A stretch of DNA of 7,964 nt, taken from assembly GCA_002409725.1 (NCBI GenBank), contig DHOI01000001.1, positions 47,363 through 55,326 on the forward strand, written 5' to 3'. The position numbers were made by a program, and so were the translations under genes. Positions 6,594-7,964 of this stretch are shown one piece after another. The notes beneath the pieces were generated by a model that saw only the letters and a list, made by a program, of their open reading frames with translations, was not told the origin of the DNA and did no database searches. Positions within the stretch are counted from its first letter, which is position 1; every line of letters starts with the position of its first letter. This DNA is from Christensenella sp. UBA5394. GTDB lineage: Bacteria; Bacillota; Clostridia; Christensenellales; CAG-138.

Positions 6594-7406
6594 ATGAATT
6601 GGACCGCGATTCTCTTCGCGTTGGCTATCATGGGTATCCTGGGCGCGGCGTTCGGCGTGGTGCTTTCCATTGCTGATAAAAAGTTTGCTGTAGAAACGGA
6701 TGAGCGTACCGCCGCCATCCGTGAAGCCGTAGCTGGGGCCAATTGCGGCGCTTGCGGCTATGCGGGCTGCGACGCCTTTGCCGCGGCCGTGGCCCGGGGC
6801 GAAGCGCCTGTAGGCGGCTGCCGGCCGGCCGGCGCCAAGGGGGCGGAAGCCATTGCCGCCATCATGGGCGTATCCGCGGGCCCGGCGGAAGAAAAAAAGG
6901 TAGCCCGGGTCTTTTGTCAGGGCTTTTGCGATGCCGCCACGGCACGCTATACCTACGAAGGCCTCAAGAGCTGCGCAATGGCTGCAACCTTGGCCGGCGG
7001 CCCCAAGCAATGCGCCAGCGCCTGCCTGGGTTTGGGGGATTGTCAGCGCGCCTGCCATTTCGAAGCCATTGAAATGGAAAAGAGCGTAGCCAAAATCTAT
7101 GCGGATAAGTGTGTAGCGTGCGGCATGTGCATCGACGCCTGTCCCCGCAATATCATCCACTTTACCCCCGCGGACGATACTGTGTTCGTGGCCTGCCAGA
7201 ATCACGACGCGCCCAAGGCAGCCAGAACCGCCTGCACCAACGCCTGCATTTCCTGCGGCCGCTGCGTGAAGGCCTGCGTGGCCGAGGCGATCCGCATCGT
7301 AGATAACTGTGCCGTGATCGACCAGGAGAAATGTACCCGCTGTGGGGCCTGTGTAAAAGTTTGCCCGGATCATTCCATCCGGGATATGACGGGCCTCAAC
7401 GTCTGA
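6594..7406 (+). CDS. rnfB: RnfB, ferredoxin-accepting iron-sulfur subunit of the Rnf complex
   Basis: RnfB is the electron entry point, taking electrons from reduced ferredoxin and passing them to RnfA/RnfE. The 270-residue product has one N-terminal membrane helix (about 3-26). A four-cysteine cluster motif follows (C51, C54, C59, C76, in NCGACGYAGCDAFA), then a cysteine-rich middle (C108, C112, C127, C140, C144, C150, C154) and three further ferredoxin-like motifs: CVACGMCIDACP (173-183), CISCGRCVKAC (218-228) and CTRCGACVKVCP (247-257). This matches the multi-cluster clostridial RnfB. The ATG is chosen over an upstream in-frame TTG (6579) because GGAGG (6581-6585) sits eight bases before it and the TTG would include that site. 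It is the last gene of the operon, followed by a strong terminator. Confidence 0.96.
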   Translation: MNWTAILFALAIMGILGAAFGVVLSIADKKFAVETDERTAAIREAVAGANCGACGYAGCDAFAAAVARGEAPVGGCRPAGAKGAEAIAAIMGVSAGPAEEKKVARVFCQGFCDAATARYTYEGLKSCAMAATLAGGPKQCASACLGLGDCQRACHFEAIEMEKSVAKIYADKCVACGMCIDACPRNIIHFTPADDTVFVACQNHDAPKAARTACTNACISCGRCVKACVAEAIRIVDNCAVIDQEKCTRCGACVKVCPDHSIRDMTGLNV

Positions 7407-7423
7407 GATAGCCGGTTCCAACC

Positions 7424-7463
7424 CAAGGGGCCGGCCCGCGCCGGCCCCTTGCTTGGGCGTTTT
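7424..7463 (+). terminator. Intrinsic terminator of the rnf operon
   Basis: A perfect 12-bp stem (7424-7435 with 7440-7451) closes a four-base loop, 17 bases after the rnfB stop. A T run (7460-7463) follows after a short gap; the CTTGGG at 7451-7457 could extend pairing with CCCAAG at 7422-7427 in an alternative fold. The stem is very stable, though the T run is short and displaced. Confidence 0.75.
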
Positions 7464-7484
7464 CGAATTGCGAAATTATTGGGA

Positions 7485-7514
7485 TTGACACCAAGCCGGA
7501 GAATAGTGTATACT
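7485..7514 (+). promoter_or_regulatory. sigma-A promoter of the tRNA operon
   Basis: A perfect TTGACA (7485-7490) is separated by 18 bases from TATACT (7509-7514), one base from consensus. The predicted start near 7521 gives a leader of about 40 bases before tRNA-Val. It is placed just after the rnf terminator, so the tRNAs have their own transcript. Confidence 0.85.
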
Positions 7515-7560
7515 TACTAACGCAGTCGTTGTGGGGGGGCGTGCGAATCGCAGCGGCAAT

Positions 7561-7636
7561 GGGAGCATAGCTCAGCTGGGAGAGCACTTGCCTTACAAGC
7601 AAGGGGTCACAGGTTCGAGCCCTGTTGTTCCCACCA
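7561..7636 (+). tRNA. tRNA-Val (anticodon TAC)
   Basis: A complete cloverleaf can be drawn: acceptor GGGAGCA pairs with TGTTCCC with one G-U, the anticodon stem CTTGC/GCAAG encloses the loop CTTACAA with anticodon TAC, and the T-loop is TTCGAGC. The discriminator A is followed by encoded CCA. It is the first tRNA of the cluster. Confidence 0.95.
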
Positions 7637-7641
7637 AACTT

Positions 7642-7718
7642 GGCCCGGTAGTTCAGTTGGTTAGAATGCTAGCCTGTCACGCTAGAGGTCAGGGGTTCGA
7701 GCCCCCTCCGGGTCGCCA
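7642..7718 (+). tRNA. tRNA-Asp (anticodon GTC)
   Basis: Acceptor GGCCCGG pairs with CCGGGTC with one G-U, and the anticodon stem CTAGC/GCTAG holds the loop CTGTCAC, anticodon GTC. The discriminator is G, as expected for Asp, and CCA is encoded. It lies five bases after tRNA-Val. Confidence 0.95.
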
Positions 7719-7719
7719 A

Positions 7720-7737
7720 GCTCCGCTGAAGCGGAGC
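7720..7737 (+). other. Hairpin between tRNA-Asp and tRNA-Phe
   Basis: GCTCCGC and GCGGAGC form a perfect 7-bp stem with a TGAA loop in the 23-base spacer. No T run follows, so it is more likely an RNA processing or folding element than a terminator. Confidence 0.6.
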
Positions 7738-7741
7738 AAAT

Positions 7742-7817
7742 GCCTCGGTAGCTCAGTTGGTAGAGCAAGGGACTGAAAATCCCTGTGTCGGTGGTTCAAG
7801 TCCACTCTGAGGCACCA
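7742..7817 (+). tRNA. tRNA-Phe (anticodon GAA)
   Basis: Acceptor GCCTCGG pairs with CTGAGGC with one G-U, and the anticodon stem AGGGA/TCCCT holds the loop CTGAAAA, anticodon GAA. Discriminator A and CCA are encoded. It is separated by three bases from the following tRNA-Gly. Confidence 0.95.
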
Positions 7818-7820
7818 CTT

Positions 7821-7896
7821 GCGGGAGTAGCTCATTTGGTAGAGCGCCGCCTTGCCAAGGCGGAGGTGGCGGGTTCGAGCCCCGTCTCCCGCTCCA
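7821..7896 (+). tRNA. tRNA-Gly (anticodon GCC)
   Basis: Acceptor GCGGGAG pairs perfectly with CTCCCGC, and the anticodon stem CCGCC/GGCGG holds the loop TTGCCAA, anticodon GCC. The discriminator is T, as is usual for Gly, with encoded CCA. Its first 23 bases are identical to the partial tRNA at the left window edge on the other strand. Confidence 0.95.
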
Positions 7897-7907
7897 TCGC
7901 TTACACA

Positions 7908-7926
7908 GAGGGTACGGCGTACCCTC
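7908..7926 (+). other. Hairpin between tRNA-Gly and tRNA-Cys
   Basis: GAGGGTAC and GTACCCTC form a perfect 8-bp stem with a GGC loop, followed by GTTTCAT. The T run is only three bases, so it could be a weak partial terminator or a processing element within the tRNA transcript. Confidence 0.5.
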
Positions 7927-7941
7927 GTTTCATAAATAATC

Positions 7942-7964
7942 GGCGCCATAGCCAAGCGGTAAGG
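7942..7964 (+). tRNA. Probable tRNA-Cys, 5' part only (runs off the right edge)
   Basis: The last 23 bases begin GGCGCCATAGCCAAGCGG, which is the acceptor strand, the bend and a short D-arm. This form is typical of bacterial tRNA-Cys. The anticodon is outside the window; tRNA-Gln has a similar D-arm, but its acceptor usually starts with T. Confidence 0.7.

Noticed and set aside
7531..7955. Open frames across the tRNA cluster on both strands (7531-7776 plus and 7689-7955 minus)
   Set aside because: They are translations of tRNA genes or their complements. Peptides of this kind (such as GSIAQLGEHLPYKQG) are well-known false annotations.
1..7964. CRISPR array, insertion sequence or prophage genes
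   Set aside because: No regularly spaced repeats, transposase, integrase or terminal inverted repeats were seen. Apart from the tRNA copies, nothing suggests mobile DNA.

Overview
The window looks like chromosomal DNA of an anaerobic, fairly GC-rich Firmicute of the Clostridia type. The reasons are: an Rnf ferredoxin:NAD+ oxidoreductase operon in the clostridial C-D-...-E-A-B order; strong AGGAGG-type ribosome sites; AT-rich spacers with near-consensus sigma-A promoters between GC-rich genes; and a compact tRNA cluster with encoded CCA ends. The species cannot be named from the sequence alone.

Layout, left to right. (1) Bases 1-77, minus strand: the 5' end of a tRNA-Gly that runs off the window, with a near-consensus promoter. 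(2) About 140-454, minus: an unrecognised cysteine-containing open frame, perhaps the remnant of a larger gene. (3) 637-1761, minus: a stand-alone HD-GYP cyclic-di-GMP phosphodiesterase with its own promoter at 1808-1836. (4) 1837-2169: an AT-rich, then mixed, gap with no convincing gene. (5) 2170-2876, plus: two overlapping half-length TauE/SafE membrane genes that together make one transporter-sized unit. (6) 2892-3113: a regulatory region with a weak terminator, a Rex-like dyad, an extended -10 promoter and a leader hairpin followed by a T-rich run. (7) 3114-7406, plus: rnfC, rnfD, rnfE, rnfA and rnfB, packed with gaps of 4 bases or fewer, or overlapping, then a strong hairpin terminator. 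(8) 7485-7964, plus: a near-perfect promoter driving tRNA-Val, tRNA-Asp, tRNA-Phe, tRNA-Gly and the start of a probable tRNA-Cys.

How the genes work together. RnfB, RnfA, RnfE, RnfD and RnfC form a membrane machine that passes electrons from reduced ferredoxin to NAD+ and pumps Na+ or H+. The main oddity is that rnfG, which normally lies between rnfD and rnfE and encodes the extracytoplasmic flavoprotein linking RnfA/E to RnfD, is absent: rnfD and rnfE share a base, so there is no room for it. All other subunits keep their cofactor residues. A Rex-like NADH-sensing operator upstream would fit a complex that makes NADH. The tRNA-Gly 5' ends at the two window edges are identical over the 23 bases visible and point outward, so the Rnf region lies between two oppositely oriented tRNA loci.
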